From: Desarmillaria ectypa
Lineage: Eukaryota; Basidiomycota; Agaricomycetes; Agaricales; Physalacriaceae
Direction: 5' to 3'
Length of the DNA stretch: 64,000 bases
NCBI GenBank assembly: GCA_030407005.1
Contig: JAUDYN010000011.1
Span: forward strand, 424,501-488,500
Part shown: piece by piece, positions 47,649 through 59,924 of the stretch
Layout of the letters: every line of letters begins with the position of its first letter
Numbering within the stretch: position 1 is the first letter of the stretch
Notes under the pieces: model-generated
Databases searched by the model: none
Seen by the model: only the letters and a program-made list of their open reading frames with translations
What the model was told of the DNA's origin: nothing
Position numbers and translations under genes: made by a program

Positions 47649-47823
47649 GTGGCATACTTAAGAATTGATGACTAGCAATGGACGGACTCTATGTACTATC
47701 AGTGTTTATGGAAGATGACAAAAAATTACTGCTCTGAAAGACCAAATAAATGGACACTGGAAGCAATTGGCGCTGTTGTAGCAATTATACGGTCAAAACG
47801 GATGGTGTCAAAATAAAGCAATC

Positions 47824-49071
47824 CTAGTCCTCGTTATCTGTGACCACAAGAATTCCTCTTTTCAACGCCAAAGGAAACCTAGAGATCGTCAAGGCCCGAG
47901 CAGAGACGATCGCGTCTTCCGACAAGTGGTTCCCCAAAATTCTGATTGTCAGCTGACGCAGTTGTGCTAGCTCAGCGCGTTGCAAAGCACCATCCAGCCT
48001 TGTGCACAATAACCACATCTCGCCATCGTCTTCCCGCAGTTGGTGATTCCTGAATAATATGACCTTCAGGTCAAGGGTCCGGAGCGAAGAGGGTTTACTG
48101 ATGGCGTAGAGCGAAGCAGCCAGCCATCTCATAAGACAAATGTCGGTCCTCTCGTTATTGTTCTGGTAAAACAATTCTACGGCGAATGACTCTAAACCCA
48201 TTAAAGGAAGCGTAGCCGGACTAGGCCAGCGACGTACTGCCAATAGGAAATTACGGTCAGTACTGACCAAAAAGTGAAAGAGAACGCCGCTCACGAGTAA
48301 ATTGGACGGCACTCAGAATCACATGCCTCAACGATCTTGCAACGTGCAAGATTTCGCACAAAGCGCGCAAGTCCTCCTCTGCCGGTAAGGCGAGCTCTAA
48401 GTACTGCAGAGCATCGATGTATACGGCGCGCAGTCCCACTTGCAAGAAAGACGGCAGGAGGCCAACTTTTTTGTCCCCACCCTCGATTCGAATTCTTTCG
48501 AGGGCAGGACCGGAACACGGATTGGGCACTTCGATAGGCAATTTCCGCTTAGGACTGGAGATCCAGAACAGAGAGAGCTCCTTGAGCCTCAAAATTTTCA
48601 ATATGGGGGCATGAAAATCGTTTCCACTCGAGAACCTAATGAAAGCGATTTTCAATGAAGTCAAATTGACCATTGACGGGAGAAGAGGGCCGAGTGATAG
48701 GTAAGTAGCAGTCTTGTGAATCTCCATATTCGTGACACAAGATAGCAAATTTGGAGAACCGTTTACCATGTCGACGAATCGCACAATCGGTTTGCGGTGG
48801 AATCCTCCAAAATAGATGGAACGAAAAATGTGCTTCCGAGTTCGAGGGTAGAAAAGGCGGCAGACTGATGAACAGGAAACGAGGGCACTCGCGTCATTCG
48901 AAAGATAATCGATGATTTCATCGATGATTTCCGGAGGCATGCGGGGCATCAAAGGCTAAAAATTTCAGTTTCATGAAGCCAAGATAAGAGGGGTCAACTT
49001 GAAAGGCGACTTACGGTGCCGGTGAGCCCCAAGGCGGAGTCGCAATTGGTACAAGTGTCTTCCAAGTCCAT
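47824..49071 (-). CDS. F-box protein with a Cys-containing first exon
   Basis: Predicted SCF adaptor of about 375 residues. Three minus-strand exons. Exon 1 (49071-49015) reads MDLEDTCTNCDSALGLTGT and joins in phase to PLMPRMPPEIIDEIIDYL, the F-box, so I prefer ATG 49071 over the internal ATG at 48949. Then LVSCSSVCRLFYPRTRKHIF follows the usual F-box pattern. Leu-rich segments come next (LKILRLKELSLFW; LRHVILSAVQFT). Exon 3 starts RRWPSPATLPLMGLE after a GTGAGC..GGCAG intron and ends NED at TAG 47824. The CxxC in exon 1 could be a zinc knuckle half, but no partner pair is seen. The truncated gene at 63828 shares the F-box sequence PPEIIDEIIDYL, so the two are paralogs. Confidence 0.8.
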
Positions 49072-52000
49072 ATCCACAGTGCGATGCCTAGATCTGTTCA
49101 AATCAAAGGATGTACAATTAAATTTAAATTGTGTGGATAAAAATGCACCTGTTGAAGTCAAAGTCACTTTGGTGGGACAACTTGAACAAAGTGGTATCTA
49201 GGCTGGGTTCCAATTTAGTCCGGCCTTGAGCTTGAACGCTTGAGCGGTGATTGCCGCACCCAATAGTTCCGAGTTTGAGTCACTGTCAGTCTGAGAGGAA
49301 ACCATGCATGATTATGCCCCAAAATTCAGACCAGACCAGACCATAGTGCTGAAATAAGTATCAAGTACAAGCAACAGGTATAGCTGTATAATAGAGATGC
49401 AACAGTGATCTTGAGATAAAATTGGTCATTCATTATTTACAAATCATCAAATAGGTGGTTCTTCACTATGAGAGTCGTCAAGCAGACAATAATTTGGAAT
49501 ACAGTGCAGCAATATTCCATCTGAAAGAGAGGAATGCTGGCGTGCCGCGGATGCGGTCGAAGTCTGCCAATATTTTTTGCATTCATCACAACTGGGCTGT
49601 GTTTGGCAGTGAGTATTGACAATGATGCGGACATGTCGAGTTAATCATTAGTCCGAGCTATGAAGATGGTCATAGGTACTAGCGAGGCCCCTTGAATAAC
49701 GCATATCTCTAGTAGGCAGTCACCGATTGACGGAGGAAGACAATACGACACATCTCCGGGTTCAACGCATACTGATGGAACCTCTTCATTCCCCCATTTC
49801 TGCGACCTGGAAGATGTCGCTTAAGTCGATTGCATGCGGTCCACAAGGCCAGACGGTCACGTTAACGAAAGCTACTTCTGATAAGGTCTGTCACCATCAG
49901 TACTGTTTCATTCGAATCAGTGAACATATGAAGTAGAATGTACCGGGTATATTGCTTTGAACGGCTTTAACAGGAGATGATATGCTTTGAGAACTTACAT
50001 AAGTAATATATGAAAGGGGCAAGATCACACTATGTCGGCCGACGGGGATGCGACCGTCGCGCGCTCAAGTTGAACGGAAAGAGGGTCAGGTACTCGGGGA
50101 AAACGAAGCTCTGAGATGTACGCCGCTTAGGAAGTTGCCGGGGGAGTTGAAGCGGTGGAGGGGGGAAAGGTTCGAGTACACATGCGACTCAAACGTGAGT
50201 AAAAGTCCGTAACTTTCTACGGGAGAAGAGCGATACGAGCCCAAATGCGCCATGCAAATCGTTATCGCAATTTGACTGCAAGTGAAAGATCGTCGTGAAC
50301 GAGACCGGCGTCCCCTCGAAGAAGAACGCCACAGAACGACACTCCAAAGTCCGGGTCCGAGGGTGGCGTTGGATAGACAAATTAAGGTCTCGTATGATTG
50401 ATGGTATCGCGAATTTTCGATGGTGGGCTGGCAGTTGGACAGTGAAGGCTTTTTTAGGCGCTAGAAGCAGAATCGGCGATCTCAGTCTGTGGTATTGGCG
50501 TCGGGATCTAAGGTTTTAGTATAAGAAGCCGCAATACATATTTGCCTGAGGATCTGGTTCTGTTACTTGTGGCGACTAACGTCGTATTGTCCGAACATGG
50601 GTGGCGTTCTATCATTGTCGTGCATGGACGTTCGTGAGAGGGTGCAACAGTCTGCACCGGTACGAACATAAATTCAGGCAATGCTGCAAGTAGCTTCGAC
50701 TGAAGCGGGAACTCACCTTGTGGTCGTGTAAAATGTACTCTATTCGCTATTTTTGATGCCATTGCAATTGCAATTTATCTGAAGGTGGCGGTTGTTCAGA
50801 CAACATCAAGAGCCAATTCCGGCCCGGTGGCCCGAGCAGCCTTCTTCACGCGCATGTCGGGTGTGGCTGTGTGTCGTCTCCTTGCATCATGTCAAGTTCT
50901 GTCGTTCTACCATTTTCTTGTAGATTCAGGACATCTGTTCAACAGACTGAAACGTTCGTACGTCGTCCGTGAGCGTGTCATGGCACGCCACTGATGCGCC
51001 TCGCTCATGCCGCCGCTGTTTTCAATACTGCTATCCCGTATCCCGGCGCAACTACGGATTAATGTCGCGTTCCAAGGATGAGCGTGCCAAGCCAGAAGAA
51101 CCTCCCGATGTTTTCGGGGTTCTGACGGGATGTTCAGAAGTGCGTAAATACGTGTGAGATTCCGGTAAGCGCGTTTCCAGCATGTGGACATATCAGGGGA
51201 GGGGGGTAGGGAAGATTAAGTAATGCCGCTAAATCTCAGCAGGGGCCTGTGGACGTTTTGTCGTCAGGGACAGAACTCAGAAGGGAGGGACACCTTAACT
51301 AATAGTGTATTCATCTGTCGAGGAGGCGTACTTGTTGATTTATTACCCCGTGGCGCACACATGTCCGTGTATTGGGTCTGCCATAGTATTACGGTAAGTT
51401 AGTCGAATTACTTGGAGGTTTGATTAGAGTACTGCGCTGCAAATCATTAATTTGTCGTAAATAATTGAAACGCGCGCTTACCTATTTAAAGATCTGCAGT
51501 GATTGAGGATCTGGACGGCGGCCTGAGGTGAATCCAAGTGACGATCCCGCCTAGCTGGCAAAGGCCCGCTTCTACGGGGAACTAGGTTGTTGCTAGGAAG
51601 GGGAGGTAGACGAGGGCTGGAGGGGCAAAAGAAGATTACTGAAGCTATTGTTACCATAGTGACGTACTTTGGGATGAGGGCACCTTGCAGTGGAAGAGAA
51701 TTGTACCTGTGTACAGACTGCGAGCTGGGTATATTTTCAGTAGCGGCGCACCTCGTGGGCTAAGTGCCTGTGACGAGATATGATGACGGTTTCGAGCAGG
51801 TGTTCTTTTGTGAAGAGGTGAGCTCATGGACAATAATTTTGGGTTGGAATTTTTCTTACCGTGCTGCATGGTATCCGAAAGGTGTGGATGATAGACCAAA
51901 ACTGGACTCGGATGACTGACCTTTACATTGTATACCCGCTTGAACACCGTAATGATGGGAGAATAGCGACAGAAGCTTCTAAATCAGGTCCATATGTTTG

Positions 52001-52881
52001 ATTACTTTTTAGAGATCTTCCGAAATCTGAATCTGTACAGAAATTGAAAAAAGTGTTAGGGCCCCGGAATGAAAGTCGTGGATGGAGCTACGTGAAATGA
52101 TAGTGAATTGGTGGAGTTTTACCAGGGAAGGTGAACCGGCGTATGGAAGGTAAAGGAAGCGTTCCTACAGTACCCGCTGTTTAAAGGATCATCATCATCA
52201 TCATCGGGACAGAGAGATGTAATTCCACCTAACATCCGGGGTCGATGGTCGCTCTCTAGGTACTCTGGACCCGGGGACGGACGGGGGATCAAGATATATC
52301 AAGGCAACAAACGGCGCATACTGATAGAACGGTTCCGAATGAATTTGCCGTAGCTGTTTAATGCAATACAAGTAATCGTGGTATTACTGAAATTGAATGA
52401 AGGTGTAAATGATGGTTGCAGAAAGAGGGGGGCGAGAAGCAAAAGAATAGAGACCGACCAAACGGGGGACACTATAGAAACGTAGGACACGGTGCGAAAG
52501 ATTGCATCATGGATTGTGTTGAATCGCGGGTTACGAGATCCATCTTTCCCATCGGCGGTTAAGCATTTATGCCTCTGTATTGCAACATCTTGAGGGGAGA
52601 CCTATGTATTTGCATTACGAATACTTACGAATAATAGTCGCGAGAAGGTGGGAGAGGAAGGAAGAGGTCCAGACCTGCGTGGCGTGCAAGGACATTAAAA
52701 TATGTTGCGGAGGACGGACACTCAAAAGGGGTATATTGTTCCCAGCCCTCACGATCACGTAACCTCCATGCGTTCGAAGACCATTTCGGACGGTTGCAAT
52801 GGCCTTGTGTTCTCCTTTTTCTTTTCTTCACTCACGTCACGTCCGTTCATTCTTTACCGTCCCTCCTTTCAATAACAAGGA
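49072..52881. other. 3.8-kb gene-poor region
   Basis: No gene I can support. A minus frame at 50508-50762 can be split by an intron (MASKIANRVHFTRPQ, then NDRTPPMFGQYD) into a 45-residue product of unknown nature; too weak to call. An (ATC)6 microsatellite is at 52188-52205. The last ~100 bp (CT-rich) form the promoter or leader of the gene at 52882. Confidence 0.4.
52188..52205. repeat. (ATC)6 microsatellite
   Basis: Six perfect ATC units in non-coding sequence. Confidence 0.9.
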
Positions 52882-55800
52882 ATGGCTGGCTTCCTCCGCA
52901 AAAAGTCAGCAAATAAGCAGGCCCAACCAGTACCGACCCCTTCAGGCCCGATTTCTATAGGCGGGCCGACACCCTTGTATGCAAAATTTGCTTCTGTGAC
53001 GACAAATGGAAGGTCCACAGCCTCGGGGGGAAAGCGGAAGCAGACTACGAATGCAAGAGAGGAGCGAGATTCAGCGACTTCTTTGCTGCCGATACAGCCT
53101 GTACCTTCGTCTTCTGGCGACCACGTTCCCGAATCTGAAAACGTGCTGTCTTCGTCACTGCCAGCGTCGACGCTGGCAACGAGTCGCCAGTTCAGTCGAG
53201 GGGGAAATGGAGGTGGAGGAGGGGCACCCAGACTGGACACGCTGATCCCGAGCGAGGCCCTGTTCTCTACACCCAAAGTTCTTACCCGTTCTACAGCCGA
53301 CAATCAAGATGGGAGTGGAGGGTCAGGACGTCAGAACCTGGTGCCAGGCTCCCTGCGAGCCGCGAAAGGCATCACGCACGAGGTGGGTATTACTCTTTTT
53401 CGTTTGTTCGATTCTCCGGGGCTTGGACCGCCTGGTATCCTCCGTGATCAGCGTTCCGATTCGATTGGTATTACTAGTGCCATTCAGCCCTTCTTCCCGT
53501 CAATCTTACCGCCTTCTCACCGCTTGATTACTCACTTTTCCTTGCTTTTTTTTTTTAGCTTGCTAATGACCCTGTTCCACCACCTGTACTTCACCGATCA
53601 GTACGTTTTTTGATCTTGCTTCTTTATCAAACTTTCTAACTCTTGGAATAATATAAAGGTATCCAGTAACGAACCTAAACCTTTGCTTGACGAGATCCCA
53701 CCTCCACCTCCCGCAAAGCAATCCAACTACACTGCACCAGTCTCCTACGCAATGAACGGCGCGTATCCCATGCCTATCAAGAGAGCATCACAGCCTGCCG
53801 CACCTGCACCCGTCGCGCCGAGGAAGGGTCCACTGATCTTTGCTGCCATGGTGCGGCCGGAGGATTCATACCCTTCCCCGCCGGCAGAATATTCCTTGGA
53901 TCCGGTACCTCGATTCATGACGAGAGGGCCAGTTCCGCCCATGGTGAGTGCTTCGCATACAAGAGAGCCGTCTCTCATGTTTTTTTGGTCGCATCACAGC
54001 CCAAGCCGGCTCCTTACGAGACGGCACCTCAGTTCATGTCGCCGTCAAAAGCTCAGTCTGGCTGGACCCAGCCGCCCACAACAACTGGTCGCTTGCCTCC
54101 CCTTCCTACCCACCCTGCATCACGAACGATGCCATATTCTCCTCCTCAAACGCCACCACAGCATATACCACAGCAATTTGCATCACCGCCACCATCTCAA
54201 TATAGATTATCATCACACCAGGTACCTCAATTTCGCCCCGATTCTCGTCCTGTGCCTGTCGAACCTCCGACGCCTCAATCTATCCGTCGACAAAATGTGA
54301 ACCACGCTGTTCCTCCCGTTGCATACCACCATCAGCCGAACGGTGTGGTTCGTTCACCGTCTAATGGGCGTCCAAATGGCAGCATCAACGGACATAGTGT
54401 CGGTGTCGGTCGAACTCCATCGCAGACTCATCCGAACGGGAACGTCCATGTTAATCGCACCCTATCGAATGCGCGTCAGCTCCCACAACCACGGTCGTCC
54501 AATTTGTACCCGAATGGCGCCGCACGTCCATCGACATCGAATGGCATCATTCGGATGCCTTCCCTCACGAACATGAACACGAATTCTAGTGTCAATGGTC
54601 GCCAAGCCTACCCTCACCCGCACGGAATTATTCGTTCACCTTCCCAGACTCATCTTCCGAACAGTGTTACATCACGTACTGCCGCCGTCCTTCGTTCGCC
54701 CTCTCAAACCCAAGTTCATATCATTCCTTCGACGCCTCCTCGGGTAACTCCCTCTCGTTCGCCTTCTGATGCCTCAGTCTCGCATTCGACGCGAAGATTG
54801 ATGAAAAAGCATCATCACCATCAGCAACCGTCTGTGACTCCAGTGCAAGATGACGTACCGTACTTCGCGGACGACCCGTTCGCAAAGGTCGAAGGTGTGA
54901 AAGTCTTGCCGCCAAGTTCGGTTACCCACGGCTCTGGTGAGGATGCGGCGAGAGAAAGAATGTCTTCGAGAGAAGGTAGCTCGAGAGGAGTTTCTATTGC
55001 CGCACATTCCCGACAAGGTTCCCGAGAAGAGAAAGAGGAGGAGGCGAAGGAAGAGGAAGAGGAAGAGGTCGACGGAGACGGAGTAGCTATTCCCAGGGAG
55101 AACGTGATCAGGCCCATTACACCAGAGAAGAAGAGGGTAAAAACTCCATCACCACCTCCACCCACTACGAAAGGATCTGTTACACCACCTAAAAAGCCTC
55201 TTACTCCGCCGCTTCCCGCAGAAGAACGACCAGCAACCCCACCTCCATCAGTTATACCTCGTTCTCGCTCCCGCCATCATGCAGGCGCTTCACCACCCCC
55301 AGAATCTCTTGTTGCAAATGTCAAGGTTAACGAAGACCAGCCATTCCCACTGCACACATTCCTGGCTGATCCTACGTTGCTGAGAAACCTTCTGGGATAC
55401 CTCGGCTGGTGGGAGTGGTGTGTACTTGGGATGATCAGTCAACGAATCAGGGGTGTGTTATTTGATCATGGGCCTGAAGGAGACGAGAGACGGGAGGAGG
55501 TTCTTGAGAGGTTCTTGGGAGGCGTGGGATATCGTAGGTGGGCATGGCCGGATGATCCAGAACCCGTGAGGTTGACTGTCAGTGTGAGTATGGACTATCA
55601 AAGCCTGCTGTTCGTTTCTGATTTCGAGTTAGGGCCTCCATGCTTACATGCACGGCGTGTCGTTACCTACGCATGAATACGCGCGCATCGCAATACGGTA
55701 CATACGCGAGCTGAAGCTCCTCCCAGGCGAGAGGGACCCGGAGTTGGGCCGACTGGTGAAAGCGCTGGAGCGAGCGACAAGGGCATATACCTCTGTGGTG

Positions 55801-56764
55801 TTACGGCTTCGAGCACAAGCAGAGAAGGAGGCGACTATGACGAGCATGGTGAACAATAGGCCGCCCTCACCGACGTTCAGCACCTGGTCACATACGCAGT
55901 CCCACGCGGGGCACGTTACTCCCACTCCTAGTGCTGTATTCCGATCTCCTCTTGTTAAGCTCCGCCGTGCGCCTCTCCTCAGATGCTTCGTTCCTTCACC
56001 TGACGGGGACTGGCTGAGTGATACGAGCGTGCTGCGATGCGAGACAGAGATGGACAAAGCGGGTGTGAGAGGTCTCCTGCGCAGTGGGGACGTCATTTGG
56101 GACATCGCTGTAGGCGACGAGGCGAATCTCGGGAGGATGGTGTGGGATGGGAGGTACCTCATTGATCTGGATTATACCTACAGCCTTACTGGGGATCTGC
56201 CGAGATACTTGATGGCGCTGGCTTTCCCGCCGAGTTATTTTCATCGTGTTGTGAGAGGTGGGAACAATGGTACTGGTGGTGGGCCGGTTATTCGCATGGA
56301 TTTGAGGCCCTGGGGAGAGGAGATTCGGGGGAATATGCAGCTCTTGCAAGATAGAGTGCGGACGGAGACGTAAGTGCCTGTTGTATTACTATCTTCTCTT
56401 GTATTGACGTCTGTAAAGTCCACAGGGGACGTACCATAACGTTGTCCGATGGGTCCACCGTTCATCCTTCCAACTTCGGGCGCGACGCGGAACACGTATT
56501 CCCATCCCTGAGTCGAGCGGCCTGTTTGTCGATCCTGGCTGGTATGGCACAGTCGTCGTAGAGACTGAGGGAACGAATGAGAGCTTGCGCGATCTTCAGG
56601 AGAGGCTTGGGATTGGACGAGGCATCCAGAGTGCGAGCATGAGAGCGAAAGGTGCCGATTCGAGTTGGGGAGATGATAAGATGGTTTTCAGGATTTTGAG
56701 AGAGAGGAGCCGGCCTGGGGAAATTTGGATTAGGACCGTAGGGGTGAAGGAGAGGGTTAATTGA
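52882..56764 (+). CDS. Long proline-rich disordered protein with conserved C-terminal region
   Basis: Not assigned to a named family. Six exons join in phase from ATG 52882 (MAGFLRKKSANKQAQPVPTP) to TGA 56764, over 1,000 residues. The N-terminal two thirds are disordered and Pro/Ser-rich, with repeated short units such as RSPSQTH, RTPSQTH and RMPSLTN near 54400-54720, a KKHHHHQQ run and an E-rich block. The C-terminal ~400 residues look folded. They start with PLHTFLADPTLLRNLLGYL and WWEWCVLGMISQRIRGVLFD, which resemble an F-box-like helix set, and continue with LPTHEYARIAIRYIRELKLL, LLRSGDVIWDIAVGDE and DYTYSLTGDLPRYLMALAFP. The last intron uses an AAG acceptor (TPQGTYHNVVRW), which keeps a long plausible frame; the CAG acceptor 7 nt later gives a shorter tail. 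Role unknown; a cell-cortex or signalling scaffold is only a guess. Confidence 0.72.
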
Positions 56765-57245
56765 TGGTCTTTTTCTTTTTTGACGTTTGCACTTACCGAA
56801 CTTGTTGTTGTATTGATACTGATTATTAATGTACGTAGGATAGGCCTCGAATTGCAACACAATCATCAATATTCCTAATACTATATCCTTGCCAGAATCA
56901 TAAATTGGCTTATAATACACGTGACCGCGACAGTTAAACACATAGTCCAAGAACAGAGTATTTCTCCGGATAAATGGATGAATATTAGGCTTCCGAACCC
57001 TACAGTCTCAACTTATCTCCAGCATGGATAAGAGATTCGAATTTACTGGTCGGATTGTGGTAACGGCCAATATTTTCCGATGATATTCGGCTTTCGCTTT
57101 CGTGTCCTAATTCTAATCCAGCGAGTCGATTCTCGAGAGATTCACCTTCGTTTCCTTCCACCATTAGCAGCAAGGGAGAAATTCCACCGACATCAGACTA
57201 GTCCAGGAAATTTCCTGAGTTCAGCTCAAGATAGACAACCACTAA
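56765..57245. other. Intergenic region
   Basis: 3' flank of the proline-rich protein gene. No gene recognised; the frames at 56462-56950 (minus) are antisense shadows. Confidence 0.35.
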
Positions 57246-58634
57246 TTAAGAAGCAAGTAGAGCTAGAGAGTATTCGAGAACCTTAAACGAAGACCCCAAC
57301 CCATCCTCTGAAAGCACCTTGACCTCCCGCCGGTCATGCAAAACTTGATCAATAATTTCACTCGTGCCACTGGCATGATATATTTTTGCAAAGTGGCGTG
57401 AATAGCAAGAAATTTTGGGTTGACCATGGCCAAGCGAGGATCGGTCACAGTTAGAATGATCGTCGCTCCATCTATCAAAGCCCTGGTGTAAATCCCCCTC
57501 GGATTCTTCAGGATATAGACATTTTGACGGCCCTGATTAAAGCCGATATTTATATGGGATACTACACACCTCCACCACTTCCAGCTAAATGTGCAAGGTA
57601 CCGAAAAGTGCATGGACGCCCAGCGCGAGCGTCACGATATTGTCAGTGCGATTGATATCGACGATATTGAAGCCACTGAATCGCTCCATGAATTCAAAGG
57701 TTTTGGATGATCACCGAAGCCATTGTCACTATTAAATAACGAGAAAGCCTGCGCATCTTAAGGGCAAAAGCATTCACACCAGTATAGTAGGTGTCTCCAA
57801 ATTTTGGGCCAGAGAACCTAAAGGAAGGATATGAGCGACAGTCGTGTACCCAGACTTTCGATGGTCTTCCGCGGATACAACCTCTCTATTGTGATTTGAA
57901 TGCAGTTGCCCTCCAGCTGTTAGGCTGTTAGTCACTAGGTAGACAAACTCACGGGGAGTCTCCCTCACCTGCGCATGTATTTATACTGTTTCTACTTAAT
58001 CTATTACTTTCTACTGGATTCCTTCCTTGCTAAGCGTGCCGAGACATACCGGATCACTAGAATGCGCCCGAATATTTCAACACTCTCCCTCGTCTTCCCG
58101 GCGGTATACGACTTCAGCATCAAGGGTGTGCGTAATTACACATCTATTATTGTCGCATGCATGAACCTATTCAGGAATTGCCAGAGGATTCATAACTTCG
58201 TGAGCGAAGACATACGAGTTGTTTCAAGGCCAACTGCCATACTGGTCCCGTTTGGCTATGTCAATTGGCAACGACGATATTTCTTCTACGTTCCACTCGA
58301 ACGACGGTCTTGAAGGGCGCTCTCCTATCATAGGATTTTCCCCGCCACTAGCTCGCACTGGTCACAAGGTAAGCAAAATACGCGAATGCGAAGGGTGAGA
58401 CTCACTTGGAGCCAACAACCCACACAGATATAAATTGGCAAACGCCTTGATTTCTACATCATTGACGGCAGATAAGATATCTGTAGCTATGTTCTTTTGA
58501 CCACCTTCGGAGGGTGCATAAAGAAGAGTATCAAGTATTAACGTAGTTGTTTCTGTGTCGTCTATGGGTCTGTAGTTGAAAAGTCGGGCATGAGCAGTAG
58601 TGATATATTCTTCAACTGTGGTAAGAGCGGACAT
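57246..58634 (-). pseudogene. HNH-nuclease-family pseudogene (third copy)
   Basis: Another member of the family seen at 8697 and 14190, but clearly more distant. It starts at ATG 58634 with MSALTTVEEYITTAHARLFN, then DILSAVNDVEIKAFANLYL. Pieces of the HNH region follow out of frame: TTVAHILPLGSLAQ (about 57810-57850), then FNIVDINRTDNIVTLALGVH (about 57620-57690). The C-terminal part reads TVTDPRLAMVNPKFLAIHAT, then in another frame VLHDRREVKVLSEDG, ending in LEYSLALLAS at 57246. At least two frame changes and several stops prevent one continuous reading, though a few could be introns. Likely non-functional. Confidence 0.62.
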
Positions 58635-58974
58635 TGTGGTGGTTAAACAAGGGAGGGAGGATGCTGATCCTATCATAGGGGAGTCGGAGTTCCGAGCCAG
58701 TGCTAGTCAGAGATCGGGGGCACAATCGTAAACACACTAGCATGTAGAGATAATTCTCGACATCCTGATCACACGGTAATGGCAGGTGCCGCCGAGTATT
58801 CGGAGGTCCACCACTCGCACCTTATAATAGGCCATGCTATTTGCCAATACCTGCCGCTACTGCTCAGCCTTTTCACTGTCCTAGCTCAGATTTGGCAGTG
58901 ATCTCAAACTCAGTTCGAGCTCCCATTTCAATTACCACGTTATGATACATATGTATGGATTCCCCACGCCTTGG
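58635..58974. other. Spacer
   Basis: No gene or repeat recognised. Confidence 0.3.
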
Positions 58975-59480
58975 CACAGAGAAACAGCTCAGAAGTGCGA
59001 CTGATTTGCTTCACAGCGGGGGTTGCATTCACCAGACCAGCGGCGGAAAGAGGAAGAGAGAGAAAAATGCCAAGGCTCTGAGGAGAAAGAAAGCCATTTC
59101 ACATTTCAGTTACACGATAATGGCGTTCCGCCATCTTTAGATACCTACATAGGCGACTTTTTTCCCTGCCTGGAATTCGCATTTTTCATAAATCGCTACA
59201 GAAGATGACAGGCACGCGATCACATCGAAGTTACTTTCAGTGAAGTTTCCGGTACCGCCGTAAAGGAGTGATAAGCAAGTCCATGTGAGTCGGTCCTGCG
59301 TTTGACGAAGTCGAGAAAGGGACGATTACAATGGCTCCTCATCGTTGGTCAGTTTTTCGAGCCTCTGGTAATGATATACAATATCCATGTGGTGGCAATT
59401 CAGTAGCAGTTTTCTCTTTGAGCTCGTTTCGGCGCAGGTTTCTTTTTGACGATGTAATTCATACCATATCTTTTGTCAAT
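58975..59480 (-). pseudogene. Pectinesterase exon-1 relic with 5' flank
   Basis: Minus-strand remnant of a third CE8 copy. ATG at about 59094 gives MAFFLLRALAFFSLFLFPP, matching the signal peptide of the two full copies, then a frame break; LVNATPAV can be read in another frame and the sequence ends after about 40 codons. The upstream box is decayed (TATCTAAAG on the minus strand). From about 59165 to 59480 it matches the region 62560-62840 in direct orientation (GGCACGCGATC, then CATCGTT.GTCAGTTTTT). The segment 61395-62545 is absent here. Confidence 0.68.
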
Positions 59481-59924
59481 CACAATTTGACTGTAATGCA
59501 CGTGACCGCAACAGTTCAGTTTAAGCGTTTAGACTTCGAACCCTGAGTTTCAGAGCCGGAGTATTCCTCCAAAGAGAACTGAAGTGAAATTTAAGCACCC
59601 AAAACTCCGTCATCCCTTCGGGGCTCGCAGTTTTTAGTAAGAGCGGATCAAAGTTACGCCTCATTATCGGTTCTCGGGCGGATGCGTAGTATTCGAGCGG
59701 CTGTTTCGAGCTCATTTCTCCCTCTCAAGATTGCCGTAAGAAGCAGCACAGTGATTCGAATTACCTCCAACACGAGAATCCGTACCAAATACTACGACAG
59801 AGTTAGCAGTGCGTGTAAGTGAATTCCCTATGCGCACCTCGAGCGACAAGTACGTATATACGACTGTCTCTCACGAAGACATGATATGACTGCTATACTG
59901 TACATACTTATCGTATGTCGGAAG

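Noticed and set aside
50508..50762. Possible two-exon 45-residue gene on the minus strand
   Set aside because: One plausible intron but no family match and very short; insufficient support.
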